This document shows positions 1-7,896 of a DNA stretch of 39,165 bases, piece by piece. The stretch comes from an uncultured Clostridia bacterium. Its GTDB lineage: Bacteria > Bacillota > Clostridia > TANB77 > CAG-508. The position numbers and the translations under genes are program-made. Positions within the stretch are counted from its first letter, which is position 1, and each line of letters opens with the position of its first letter. Under the pieces are notes generated by a model, which was given only the letters and a program-made list of their open reading frames with translations, was not told the DNA's origin and ran no database searches. The stretch is taken from the NCBI GenBank assembly GCA_947625665.1, contig CANQPF010000007.1, forward strand, positions 1 to 39,165, read 5' to 3'.

Positions 1-270
1 TATTGATTCAACTTTAGCTCCAATTCCATCCTGTGTTATATAGTCCATATCTTCTACTTTAGAATAATTCTCACCTTCCACATATGTTAGGTTTCCTCTT
101 GTTTCAACTGTCTGAATCTTTTCAAATTCATTGTATCTCTTATCAATATCTATTTTATCTCTAACTTTTAAATATGCTTTATAAGAAATAAATGCAATAA
201 TTAATACTAAAATAATTATGACTATTGATAATAAAAGTTTTTTCCATAATTTCATTTTTTTCTTTTCCAT
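1..270 (-). CDS. N-terminal part of an unknown membrane-anchored protein (cut by window edge)
   Basis: The frame is open from an ATG at 270 to the window edge, giving 90 residues with no stop. A good ribosome binding site (GGGGAG) lies about 8 bases upstream. The protein starts with a short lysine-rich segment (MEKKKMKLWKK), followed by a strongly hydrophobic helix at about residues 12-30 and then a polar, charged region. This is the pattern of a single-pass membrane protein or an uncleaved signal anchor whose main domain lies outside the cell. The visible part carries no family motif I recognise, and no lipobox cysteine is seen after the helix. The next gene upstream on this strand, the Nudix hydrolase, ends 18 bases before it, so the two may be cotranscribed. 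Confidence 0.75.
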   Translation of the reverse strand, partial: MEKKKMKLWKKLLLSIVIIILVLIIAFISYKAYLKVRDKIDIDKRYNEFEKIQTVETRGNLTYVEGENYSKVEDMDYITQDGIGAKVESI

Positions 271-288
271 AAAAAACTCCCCTTAATT

Positions 289-804
289 TCAATTTTCTTT
301 ACATTTATTGTTATTTAACCAGTTTATTAAAACCTCAAATTCTTCATAATGATTTTTAAAAAACTTATTTTGCTTCATCAATTCTACAATTTCATCTTCT
401 GAAAACCATCCAACAGACTCTACTTCTTCTTTCTGCAACTTTAATTTTTTTATATTTTCTATATCTATCTTGATATAATAATCATCCCAAAATACTCTTT
501 GTTCATCAGATCTGCCTGAAAAATATAATTGTAAATCATCAGGATTTAACTTCAATCCAATTTCTTCTTCAACTTCAGTTATTATTCCTTGAATACTTGT
601 CTCTCCAGATTTTGGATGTCCTCCTGTTGTTGCATATTTTCCATTTTTTATTTCACTTCTTTTTTGAATTAAAAATTTCCCATCAGAATTTTGCATAAAT
701 ACTAAAACTACCAATATGTACTTTCCTTCAGGAATTTTTTCTCCTTTTTTTATTGTTTCACCAGTAAGTTTTCTTTTTTCGTCATATAAATCTCTTTTTT
801 CCAT
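289..804 (-). CDS. Nudix hydrolase (YfcD / IPP isomerase-like subgroup)
   Basis: This 171-residue protein has a Nudix fold. The Nudix box spans residues 62-84: G62, E68, then T76-E77-V-E-E80-E81-I-G83-L. The metal-binding glutamates are present, but the arginine that normally begins the REUXEEXGU part is threonine (T76). The opening (DLYDEKRKLTGE) and the segment IPEGKYILVV resemble the YfcD-like Nudix proteins of Firmicutes, which are annotated as isopentenyl-diphosphate isomerase-like, although their substrates are mostly unknown. The start is supported by AGAGGAG upstream. Likely cytosolic and acting on a nucleoside- or prenyl-diphosphate; the substrate cannot be deduced from sequence. Family assignment is secure, exact activity is not. 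Confidence 0.85.
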   Translation of the reverse strand: MEKRDLYDEKRKLTGETIKKGEKIPEGKYILVVLVFMQNSDGKFLIQKRSEIKNGKYATTGGHPKSGETSIQGIITEVEEEIGLKLNPDDLQLYFSGRSDEQRVFWDDYYIKIDIENIKKLKLQKEEVESVGWFSEDEIVELMKQNKFFKNHYEEFEVLINWLNNNKCKEN

Positions 805-853
805 TTAATTACTCCTCTTATTTCTCCTCGCAATTTTCTAAGAATTGATATAA

Positions 854-886
854 GAGCAAGTGATTTTTCTCAATAATCGCTTGCTC
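854..886 (-). terminator. Hairpin after the flavin reductase gene
   Basis: GAGCAAGTGATT at 854-865 pairs with AATCGCTTGCTC at 875-886, with 11 Watson-Crick pairs and one wobble pair. It lies just downstream of the stop of the flavin reductase gene on the minus strand. The tail on that strand is only a weak T run (TTATAT), so termination is probable but not certain. Confidence 0.5.
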
Positions 887-898
887 AATAGTGTATAT

Positions 899-1465
899 TT
901 ATTTTTTTAATTGTAATCCATCTTTAAATGCATTTCCAACTCTTTCGTTTACTTTGTAGTAACCTTGAGTATATGGATCAAATGCTATTGCATCTACCAA
1001 TGATATGTCTACATTGTCTCCATTCATTACACTTTCATCAGCTGTAACATTCACAACTTTTCCTATTACTCCACAACCATATTGACCATCTTGATATTCT
1101 ATATATTCACATTCTAAACATATTGGAAATTCATTTATAATTGGTGCATCAACATTTTCAGATTTGGTAACTGTTAGTTTACTATTTTCAAATTTATTTG
1201 ATGTATTATTTCCTGATACTACTCCAAAATAATCCGCTTCTACAACATGTTTACTATCTGCAATACTAACTGTAAAAGCTTTTCTTTCTTTAATATTTTT
1301 AACAGTTTTATGTGTTTCTGTTAGATTAAGTACAACATGTTGTCTATCTACCATTGTACCCCAAGCAGCATTCATAACATCAACAGATTTATCTTCATTA
1401 TATGTTGCAACCATTAATACTGGCATTGGAAATATTCCCTCAGTAGTTTTAATATTTTTTCTCAT
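899..1465 (-). CDS. Flavin reductase-like (FMN-binding, flavoredoxin type) protein
   Basis: I place the start at the ATG at 1465 because GGAGG lies 7 bases before it; an upstream in-frame ATG at 1492 would put this site inside the gene. The resulting 188-residue protein begins MRKNIKTTEGIFPMPVLMV and belongs to the flavin reductase-like/flavoredoxin family: it has the early PMPVLMVAT strand, the NLTETHKTVKNI segment and the DYFGVVSG segment typical of this split-barrel FMN-binding fold. Members carry FMN and take part in NAD(P)H-linked redox chemistry, often in anaerobes. It lies alone between two unrelated genes, and a hairpin follows it. The family is reasonably sure; the redox partner is unknown. 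Confidence 0.8.
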   Translation of the reverse strand: MRKNIKTTEGIFPMPVLMVATYNEDKSVDVMNAAWGTMVDRQHVVLNLTETHKTVKNIKERKAFTVSIADSKHVVEADYFGVVSGNNTSNKFENSKLTVTKSENVDAPIINEFPICLECEYIEYQDGQYGCGVIGKVVNVTADESVMNGDNVDISLVDAIAFDPYTQGYYKVNERVGNAFKDGLQLKK

Positions 1466-1540
1466 AATATTACCTCCCTCTTTTTTATACATAGATAGTA
1501 TATCACAAAATTAATAATTTACTAAAAACAAATAATAATT

Positions 1541-2095
1541 TTATAATTTTTTTATTACTTTACATGGATTTCCTACTGCAACACTATTTGATGGTATATC
1601 TTTATTTACAACGCTTCCTGCTCCAATAACAACATTATCGCCTATTGTAACCCCTGGAAGTACACAGACATTTCCTCCAATCCATACATTGTTCCCTACA
1701 GTTATTGGCTTAGCATATTCTAATCCTTTATTCCTTGTTTTATAATCTAATGGATGTCCTGCAGTATAGAAACCACAATTTGGAGCTATAAAAACATCGT
1801 CTCCAAATTTAACTTTATTTCCATCTAAAATAATCAAATTATGATTTGAATAAAAATTTTCTCCAATTTCAATATTATATCCATAATCACACCAAAAAGG
1901 TTGTTCTATACAATATTCTTTTTTTGTTTTCCCTATAATCTTACTTAATATTTCTTTTCTCTTTTCAATATTTGAAGGTTTTATATTGTTATATTCATAA
2001 CATAAGTCTTGTGTATTTGTTCTTTCTTCTATTAATTCTTTATCATAATTTGCATTGTATATCTCTTGGTTTAACATTTTTTCTTTTTCAGTCAT
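1541..2095 (-). CDS. Maltose/galactoside O-acetyltransferase-like hexapeptide acetyltransferase
   Basis: This 184-residue protein matches the LacA/Maa family in length and order. An N-terminal helical Mac domain (residues 1-55, [17 protein letters not shown]) is followed by a left-handed beta-helix of hexapeptide repeats such as [15 protein letters not shown] and [14 protein letters not shown]. The catalytic histidine is in the AGHPLD motif. Members transfer an acetyl group from acetyl-CoA to the 6-hydroxyl of sugars such as maltose, glucose or galactosides, acting as trimers in the cytosol; some homologues serve surface polysaccharide or Nod-factor synthesis. A GGAG ribosome binding site is upstream. 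The precise sugar acceptor cannot be told from sequence. Confidence 0.9.
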   Translation of the reverse strand: MTEKEKMLNQEIYNANYDKELIEERTNTQDLCYEYNNIKPSNIEKRKEILSKIIGKTKKEYCIEQPFWCDYGYNIEIGENFYSNHNLIILDGNKVKFGDDVFIAPNCGFYTAGHPLDYKTRNKGLEYAKPITVGNNVWIGGNVCVLPGVTIGDNVVIGAGSVVNKDIPSNSVAVGNPCKVIKKL

Positions 2096-2155
2096 TTTTT
2101 CTTTCTCTCCTATTCTTTGGTTTCGCTATTTATATTTATGCTTAGATAATAACAC

Positions 2156-2192
2156 AAAAGCAAGTACTTTTCAATCAAAAATACTTGCTTTT
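2156..2192 (-). terminator. Intrinsic terminator-like hairpin
   Basis: AAAAGCAAGTA at 2156-2166 pairs perfectly with TACTTGCTTTT at 2182-2192 (11 bp). On the minus strand it follows the YugP-like gene ending at 2221. The stem ends in A/T runs, so the transcript has a short U tract. Confidence 0.65.
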
Positions 2193-2220
2193 TATCTCAT
2201 TTACATAGCTTTTGCTACAT

Positions 2221-3036
2221 TTAATCACTTGATGTGCTAGTGTTTTGTTGAGCATAAGCTACAATTTGTAGAACTCTATAAATTAATTCTAATAGTGAAA
2301 TAATCATATCATTAATATATTGAATATTATAAAGTTTAAATAAATTTCTTAACATTTCTAATTCATCATCAGTAGCCATATTACTTTCTTTTAATAATTC
2401 ATACGCTTTTTCTTGTGCCTTCTTTTCGGTTTTAAGTACTTTTATTGACATTATAAAAGATGCTAAATAAATTAAGAATCCTATTATAATACATGCTATA
2501 GTACATACTGGAATTTGTGCTTTTACAATTATAACATCAAGTAATATTCCTATGATAACTAATGGAATAAATGCTATTGGTCCAAAATAAATAATCGGTG
2601 TTAACTTAATTCTAGTTTTCATATCCGGATCATCTTCTTTATCTAATATAGCTAAACATGATTTTTGAGAAGCCATTGCTAAAGAAGCTACAGATTTCTT
2701 CTTCCATGTTAATCTCCTTAATCTAACTTTTTTAAAATAATGGCTATAACTATTACCAAAAAGGATTGAACCACTTGATTTAACTTTAATTTTTTGCAAA
2801 CCATTATCATCTAATATTTTTCTTGCAATATCTTGCCCTGTCATATCTAAACTATTTTGTTTTTTGTTGTACTTATGATATTTAAGCGCTAAAACTATTT
2901 GTACTCCAAAAGCAAAAATAGAAACAATTAATATTAGTATTAAAACTATACCCATTAGAAGTATTATACCATCTGATACATTACTTAAACTAGTATCCAT
3001 TGCACCTTCTGCTATTTGTCTAAACATTTCTACCAT
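2221..3036 (-). CDS. YugP-like (zinc peptidase 2 family) membrane protein lacking the HExxH motif
   Basis: This 271-residue protein follows the plan of the membrane zinc metallopeptidase family represented by YugP: a TM helix at 22-52, then MTGQDIARKILDDNGL (65-80), a short loop ending in HY (99-100), a helix SVASLAMAS, two TM helices (about 147-172 and 176-198) and a C-terminal amphipathic/TM region (about 225-262). In active members the helix reads AHEVGHAIQ. Here residues 122-130 are ASQKSCLAI, so both histidines and the glutamate of HExxH are gone. A glutamate (E204) near the expected third metal-ligand position remains. I infer a catalytically dead homologue, perhaps a scaffold or regulator. 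The C-terminus is Gln/Ser/Thr rich. A good promoter (3097-3125) and GGGGAG site precede it. Confidence 0.7.
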   Translation of the reverse strand: MVEMFRQIAEGAMDTSLSNVSDGIILLMGIVLILILIVSIFAFGVQIVLALKYHKYNKKQNSLDMTGQDIARKILDDNGLQKIKVKSSGSILFGNSYSHYFKKVRLRRLTWKKKSVASLAMASQKSCLAILDKEDDPDMKTRIKLTPIIYFGPIAFIPLVIIGILLDVIIVKAQIPVCTIACIIIGFLIYLASFIMSIKVLKTEKKAQEKAYELLKESNMATDDELEMLRNLFKLYNIQYINDMIISLLELIYRVLQIVAYAQQNTSTSSD

Positions 3037-3096
3037 ATTTTTTCTCCCCTTTCTTTAATTTATAATATGAAATATTTTCTCAAATATTATATTTGC

Positions 3097-3125
3097 ATTA
3101 TAATCCATTTAACGAATTAAATCAA
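3097..3125 (-). promoter_or_regulatory. Sigma-A type promoter of the YugP-like gene
   Basis: Reading the minus strand, TTGATT (3120-3125) and TATAAT (3097-3102) are separated by exactly 17 bases. The start codon at 3036 lies about 60 bases downstream. Confidence 0.7.
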
Positions 3126-3205
3126 CTTAATTAGATTTTTTTTTACATTTATTGCGCAAAGTTTAGGATATATACAATACAGATGAAAAGGGTTTTATCT
3201 TAATT

Positions 3206-6200
3206 TTACTTTTTCTCATATTTATCTTTAACTATAATCTTATCCCAAAAGGCAAGAACTGCTGGTAATAAAGTTAAAATCAAAATTGTAGAACAAATTG
3301 TACCTTCTGAAACTGTTTTACAAATTTTAGCAGCGATTGCTGAAGCAAAATTTGCAATAATTAAAGTTACAATAATAAGTATAGAACTTGATGTCAAAAT
3401 TGTATGAATTGATTTATTATAAGAATCTATGATAGCTTGTTTTATTCCTTCCTTTCTTCTATGTTCAAGATAATATGATGCATATAAAATAGCATAATCA
3501 ATAGTTGCCCCCATCAAAATACTTTGTACGATAAGTATTGAAATAAAGTAAACATTTTCTCCTGCAAAAGAAAGTATTCCCATAGTTAAATAAACCGCAC
3601 ATTGTATTGTAAGCACTAAAATTATAGGTATTATTATAGATTTAAATGTAAGTGCTACTACAACAAATATTGCTATCATTGTTATTATAGTCATAAAATT
3701 CAATTCATCATCAAATGTTTGACTCATTTCATACGCCATTGGTGAGTCACCTATTATATAAAAATCTTCTATATCCTCACCAATCATATCTTTTAATTTT
3801 TGAATAAATTCAAAAGTTTCTGGTGATTCAAAATCAAATTTTGTGTTTAGTACAATTCTTGAAAAATCTTTTCCTATTAATAATTTTTTTGCATCTTCTA
3901 TCATCGTTTTAGCATCTGTTACATGGTTTCTCATATCATCATCTATAAAATCTATAAAACGCTCATCTTGCAAAATGTCATCATTTAAGAAGTTAACAAA
4001 TTGTTCTACTGTCATCTCCCACGTATCATTATATAATTTGCTACTTCCATAATAAGTATAAAGAAGTTCAACTGTATTTTTTTCTATATCGTTTGTTAAA
4101 TTACTCATAATTGCAAAAATTTCATCTGATGTGTATCTTGTATTATTTAAGCTATTATTCATAATCCCTCTAACTGTGTTGAGTTTTAATATTTTTTGTT
4201 CATCAAAATTACTTGCATATTCTTCATTTGTAACTACATCATTAAGCAAGAAATCTACAAACTCATTTAATGATACCGTTGGATTTGTATTTACATATTT
4301 AGATGCATACAAGCCATATAGTAAATTCATATTTTCTCCATTTATACTTAATAAAGAAGATAATTCATTACTATTATATTTTTTATTTGCCATGACTCCG
4401 CTCATAACTGATTGAAGCAAATTTAAATCTTTTATTGTACTACTTGGAATTTTATTTGCAAGTGCATTATCATTTTTATGGGTAAGAACAAAGTTCACAA
4501 ATTCTTGAGGTGCCATTTTGGTACTATTTTGATTTGAAACATATAAAGTATAAATATTTTTAGTATTGTTACTATCAATTCCTATAACTTGTGATATTTC
4601 TTGATAAGTATAACTAGAATTATTTAAACTACTTCTCATTATAGTAGATAATAGTTTTAATTGTCCCATTGTTGCTCCATCAACATTACTTTTTATACTT
4701 TCATTGTTACTATTATCCAAAATTAAATTAACAAATTCATTAGGAGTAGCTACCCAATTATTTGTATTTCCTGTAATATAATCTATTAACCCATATATTT
4801 GATACATTTGATTTATATCTATATTTAAAATTTTAGATAATTCTTCTGCTGAATATTTAGTTTGATTTTTTAGAATATTCCCATCAGCTAGTAAATTGCC
4901 TAGTTTTGACATATCAACATTATCTAAATAATGGGTATTAGTTTTTATATTATTTACATTGTTTATAAACTCTACTATTGTAAATTTACTTTGGCTCTTC
5001 TCTTTACTATATTTTAAGAGCAAAACTTGATTTACTCTTGATTCTTCTATTCCTATTAAACTTGATAATTCTTTACTATTCAACTGTTTTGTAATAGTGC
5101 CTTTGTCACTAAAAGTTGATAACATCTTTACATTTTCAATCGTTTTATTATCAAAACTCTTTGCATAATTGCTATCTTTTAATACATTATTTAATACAAA
5201 ATTTGAAAATTCTGAAAGTGTCATTTTTGCACTAATATCATCTAAAGAAATATAATACTTATATAATTCATTCATTGTATTACCATCAATTCCAAATAAT
5301 TGAGCCATTTGTTTACTTGGTATTTTTGTCTGAATTGTATTTTTATTTATGTATTTAGACAATGTATTTAATTTGGTCCTACTTTGACTATCTATTTTAC
5401 TAGCATATTTTTCATTTGTTAGAACGTCTTTGTTCATAAAATTTACAAATTCATTCATATTAAGCTGAACATTATTGTTTTTAGAAAGATAATAAATTAA
5501 AGCATCATCTACTTCAGCTTGGTCAATTTCTAATATATCTGCAATTTCCTTTGAAGTTCTTTTTTTGTTTATAGATGATTCTGTAACAAAGTTTTTTAAC
5601 CTTGTAATATTACTTTTAGTTTTATCATCTATTTGTTTATTTATTTCTTTATTGTTATATGCTTCATCTTCAATGAAACTTACAAATTCATTAAATGTAA
5701 GCGTATTATTATTATCTGGATTGTAATAATCAAAATATAAAATCTTTAACAAATAATCTTCAATATTAACATCTGATCCTAAATCCTTTAATTTATCCTT
5801 TAGTTTGTCATAAGTTAACTTTTCATTAATTGTATTTCCATATCCTAAAACTTCATCTATTTTATCCTCATCTTCAAGTAATTTTAAGTATTTCGAAATT
5901 TTATCCTCATCTTCATTTTTATATATAATAGCAATTTGGTTATTCTCACTAAATATTTTTGAAATTTCATCTTTTTGAGATTCAGTATAATCAATTCCTA
6001 AGTTTCCTTTTAGGAAAAAACTTACTATGAAAACTATGATAAATAAAGGAGCTGCAATATATCTAATTTTATAGCTAAACCTTCCTAACTTATCTAATTT
6101 AATATTAGGACTTCTTTTCTTAGTCTTGTTAATCCATTTGTCAAACATTAATATTAATGATGGAAGTACAAAGAAGATGCAAATCAAACTAAATAATACA

Positions 6201-7066
6201 CCTTTTGCTAAAACAAATCCTAAATCTTTTCCTATTTTAAAAGTCATAAATACTAAGGCTAAAAGTCCAACTATTGTTGTAACAGAACTACTTGAAATAG
6301 CTTGAAATGCTTTATGTAGTGCACTTTTCATTGCTTTTACTTTATCTTTTTCTATTTCCTTTTCTTGATTATATCTATTCATTAGCATTATAGAATAATC
6401 CATTGATAATGCTAACTGCAATATTGCTGAAATTGAATCTGTAATGTGTGATACATTGTTAAACATTATATTCGTTCCCTTATTAAGACATACTGCCATT
6501 AATATTGCTGTTAAAAATAAAAAAGGTTCTACATAAGATTCACACATTATAAGTAATATAACTAATGCGCATCCAACTGCAAGAACAACTATCCAAACCG
6601 GTAATACACTCTTATTAGTTTCTGTCACATTTCCACTAGTATATATATCATAATCTTTATATTTTTCTGTTACTTGATTATATACATCTGTTGCTGTTTT
6701 TGAATCAGACTTATCATCTACCGTAATAACATATAAAGTATAATTGTCTTTATTATAATTTTCACTATCATCATATTCTACACTCTCTACTCCAGATATT
6801 TCTTCTAAAGAGTTTTTTACATCTGCTTTTTCTTCATTTTTTAAATCTTTAAACATTAAATTTAAAGTACTAGTTTCAGTCTCTGAAAATTCTTTTTCCA
6901 TAATGTTCATACCAATTCTTGTTTCCGAAGTATCTGGTAAATATTTAGCTATATCATGGTTAATTTTAACATTTGATGATAATATAGCCGAAATTATTGT
7001 AAGTACAATAAATAATACTAAAATAAAATATCTTTTATTTACTATAAAATCACTGATTTTTTTCAA
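3206..7066 (-). CDS. MMPL/RND-family membrane transporter with a repeat-containing giant ectodomain
   Basis: At 1,286 residues this is far longer than bacterial YdfJ-like MMPL proteins (about 700-1,000). TM1 is at 12-30; a first ectodomain (about 35-150) is followed by a TM bundle (155-310) with D223-Y224 in SMDYSIML. TM7 is at 336-353, then a second ectodomain of about 770 residues, then a bundle (1123-1275) with D1190-Y1191 in TIDYAILY. Such Asp-Tyr pairs form the proton relay in MmpL proteins, so proton-driven export of a lipid or hydrophobic compound is likely. The second ectodomain holds eight units of about 80 residues (see repeat entry). The start is TTG after AAGGAAGGA. Control by the divergent TetR gene at 7295 is suggested by the palindrome between them. 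Confidence 0.9.
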   Translation of the reverse strand: MKKISDFIVNKRYFILVLFIVLTIISAILSSNVKINHDIAKYLPDTSETRIGMNIMEKEFSETETSTLNLMFKDLKNEEKADVKNSLEEISGVESVEYDDSENYNKDNYTLYVITVDDKSDSKTATDVYNQVTEKYKDYDIYTSGNVTETNKSVLPVWIVVLAVGCALVILLIMCESYVEPFLFLTAILMAVCLNKGTNIMFNNVSHITDSISAILQLALSMDYSIMLMNRYNQEKEIEKDKVKAMKSALHKAFQAISSSSVTTIVGLLALVFMTFKIGKDLGFVLAKGVLFSLICIFFVLPSLILMFDKWINKTKKRSPNIKLDKLGRFSYKIRYIAAPLFIIVFIVSFFLKGNLGIDYTESQKDEISKIFSENNQIAIIYKNEDEDKISKYLKLLEDEDKIDEVLGYGNTINEKLTYDKLKDKLKDLGSDVNIEDYLLKILYFDYYNPDNNNTLTFNEFVSFIEDEAYNNKEINKQIDDKTKSNITRLKNFVTESSINKKRTSKEIADILEIDQAEVDDALIYYLSKNNNVQLNMNEFVNFMNKDVLTNEKYASKIDSQSRTKLNTLSKYINKNTIQTKIPSKQMAQLFGIDGNTMNELYKYYISLDDISAKMTLSEFSNFVLNNVLKDSNYAKSFDNKTIENVKMLSTFSDKGTITKQLNSKELSSLIGIEESRVNQVLLLKYSKEKSQSKFTIVEFINNVNNIKTNTHYLDNVDMSKLGNLLADGNILKNQTKYSAEELSKILNIDINQMYQIYGLIDYITGNTNNWVATPNEFVNLILDNSNNESIKSNVDGATMGQLKLLSTIMRSSLNNSSYTYQEISQVIGIDSNNTKNIYTLYVSNQNSTKMAPQEFVNFVLTHKNDNALANKIPSSTIKDLNLLQSVMSGVMANKKYNSNELSSLLSINGENMNLLYGLYASKYVNTNPTVSLNEFVDFLLNDVVTNEEYASNFDEQKILKLNTVRGIMNNSLNNTRYTSDEIFAIMSNLTNDIEKNTVELLYTYYGSSKLYNDTWEMTVEQFVNFLNDDILQDERFIDFIDDDMRNHVTDAKTMIEDAKKLLIGKDFSRIVLNTKFDFESPETFEFIQKLKDMIGEDIEDFYIIGDSPMAYEMSQTFDDELNFMTIITMIAIFVVVALTFKSIIIPIILVLTIQCAVYLTMGILSFAGENVYFISILIVQSILMGATIDYAILYASYYLEHRRKEGIKQAIIDSYNKSIHTILTSSSILIIVTLIIANFASAIAAKICKTVSEGTICSTILILTLLPAVLAFWDKIIVKDKYEKK
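3932..5734 (-). repeat. Eight tandem protein repeats of about 80 residues in the MMPL ectodomain
   Basis: Residues 445-1045 of the MMPL protein contain eight diverged units. The marker dipeptide EF (QF in the last) occurs at residues 460, 539, 619, 699, 777, 855, 935 and 1022, with spacings of 79, 80, 80, 78, 78, 80 and 87. Each unit runs approximately EFVNFxxNDV, YAxxxD, LxxLxxxM, YTSxELSxLLGID and NxLYxLY. Before the first marker, N449-P-D451-N-N453-N-T-L-T-F-N-E460 has the layout of an EF-hand calcium loop; the later units keep the helix-loop-helix look but fewer acidic ligands. The repeat is at protein level and the DNA copies have diverged. Confidence 0.85.
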
Positions 7067-7190
7067 GTTAAATCCTTCCTTTCGTTTTTTATATAAAATT
7101 ATATATTTTGTAATTTAATATTTTCCAAAATTTTTCACACTGTATTTTATTATACTCTCATTATATTTGTAATAGAAGTATAAATATATC

Positions 7191-7216
7191 AAAAGTGTCT
7201 AAATTTAGACACTTTT
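7191..7216. promoter_or_regulatory. Perfect 26-bp palindrome, likely TetR operator
   Basis: The half-site AAAAGTGTCTAAA (7191-7203) is followed without spacer by its exact reverse complement. It lies in the 228-bp gap between the divergent mmpL-like gene and the tetR-like gene, just upstream of AT-rich minus-ten-like boxes on both strands (TATAAT at 7252-7257 plus; TATAAT complements at 7149-7154 and 7160-7165 minus). TetR regulators usually bind such spacer-free palindromes. Confidence 0.75.
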
Positions 7217-7294
7217 TGTAAAATTGTATTTTTTCTTTGATAAATCTATGTTATAATAGTTTATAGTTTTATTTTTTTAGAAAGGATTTTTAAA

Positions 7295-7846
7295 ATGAAA
7301 GTACAATGTCTAAATTCATCTTCTGTAAAAACTAGAAATTTAATAAAAAAGACTTTTGCAGAATTAATTAATGAAAAAAAACAGTTAGACAAAATAACTG
7401 TTACAGAATTAGTAAAAAGAGCAAAACTAACAAGAAGTACATTTTATACCCATTATGACAATATATATGAAGTTGCACAAGACTATCAACTTCAAACAAT
7501 AGAACTTCTTTGCAGTGAAGATTTACATCTATATTCTAAACAAGATATCCAAGATTATTTTGTAAATATTATAAGGTGCTTAAAAGAAAATGAAGAAATA
7601 TATAAATTATTATTGTCTGCTAATGAATCTATTTTATTTTTAGAAAGATTAAAAAACATAGCAAGTGAAAAAATTTATAAAGCTTTAAAAAGCACTTACA
7701 ATAACAAGTATCTAGAAATGGATGTTTCATTTCTTATGAATGGTATATTAATGGAAATTATAAAATATTTTAGAAACGAAAGTGATTATTCTTTAGATGA
7801 TTTATTATTAAATATGCAAAAATGGTTTGAGAAAATATTTGATTAA
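7295..7846 (+). CDS. TetR/AcrR-family transcriptional regulator
   Basis: This is a 183-residue protein. The N-terminal helix-turn-helix occupies about residues 12-58 (KITVTELVKRAKLTRSTFY then THYDN), the classic TetR_N signature. The C-terminal part is all-helical and would form the ligand pocket and dimer interface. The C-terminal region resembles the DhaS-like group of Firmicutes TetR proteins. Ribosome binding site AAAGGA precedes the ATG. The gene is divergent from the MMPL transporter and a perfect palindrome sits between them, so it probably represses the transporter and itself and is released by a lipid-like or toxic ligand. The ligand is unknown. Confidence 0.9.
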   Translation: MKVQCLNSSSVKTRNLIKKTFAELINEKKQLDKITVTELVKRAKLTRSTFYTHYDNIYEVAQDYQLQTIELLCSEDLHLYSKQDIQDYFVNIIRCLKENEEIYKLLLSANESILFLERLKNIASEKIYKALKSTYNNKYLEMDVSFLMNGILMEIIKYFRNESDYSLDDLLLNMQKWFEKIFD

Positions 7847-7856
7847 TCTCAAACCA
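7823..7856 (+). terminator. Hairpin overlapping the end of the TetR gene
   Basis: TGGTTTGAG (7823-7831) pairs with CTCAAACCA (7848-7856), a perfect 9-bp stem that starts inside the last codons of the tetR-like gene and is followed by ATTTTATT. The U tract is weak. It separates two convergent genes. Confidence 0.45.
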
Positions 7857-7896
7857 ATTTTATTGTAGTAGACAACAAGGTTCTTATTAAATTATT

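Noticed and set aside
3932..5734. DNA-level tandem repeat or CRISPR array in the MMPL gene
   Set aside because: The units are conserved only as protein; the DNA copies differ throughout, and there are no short identical repeats with spacers.
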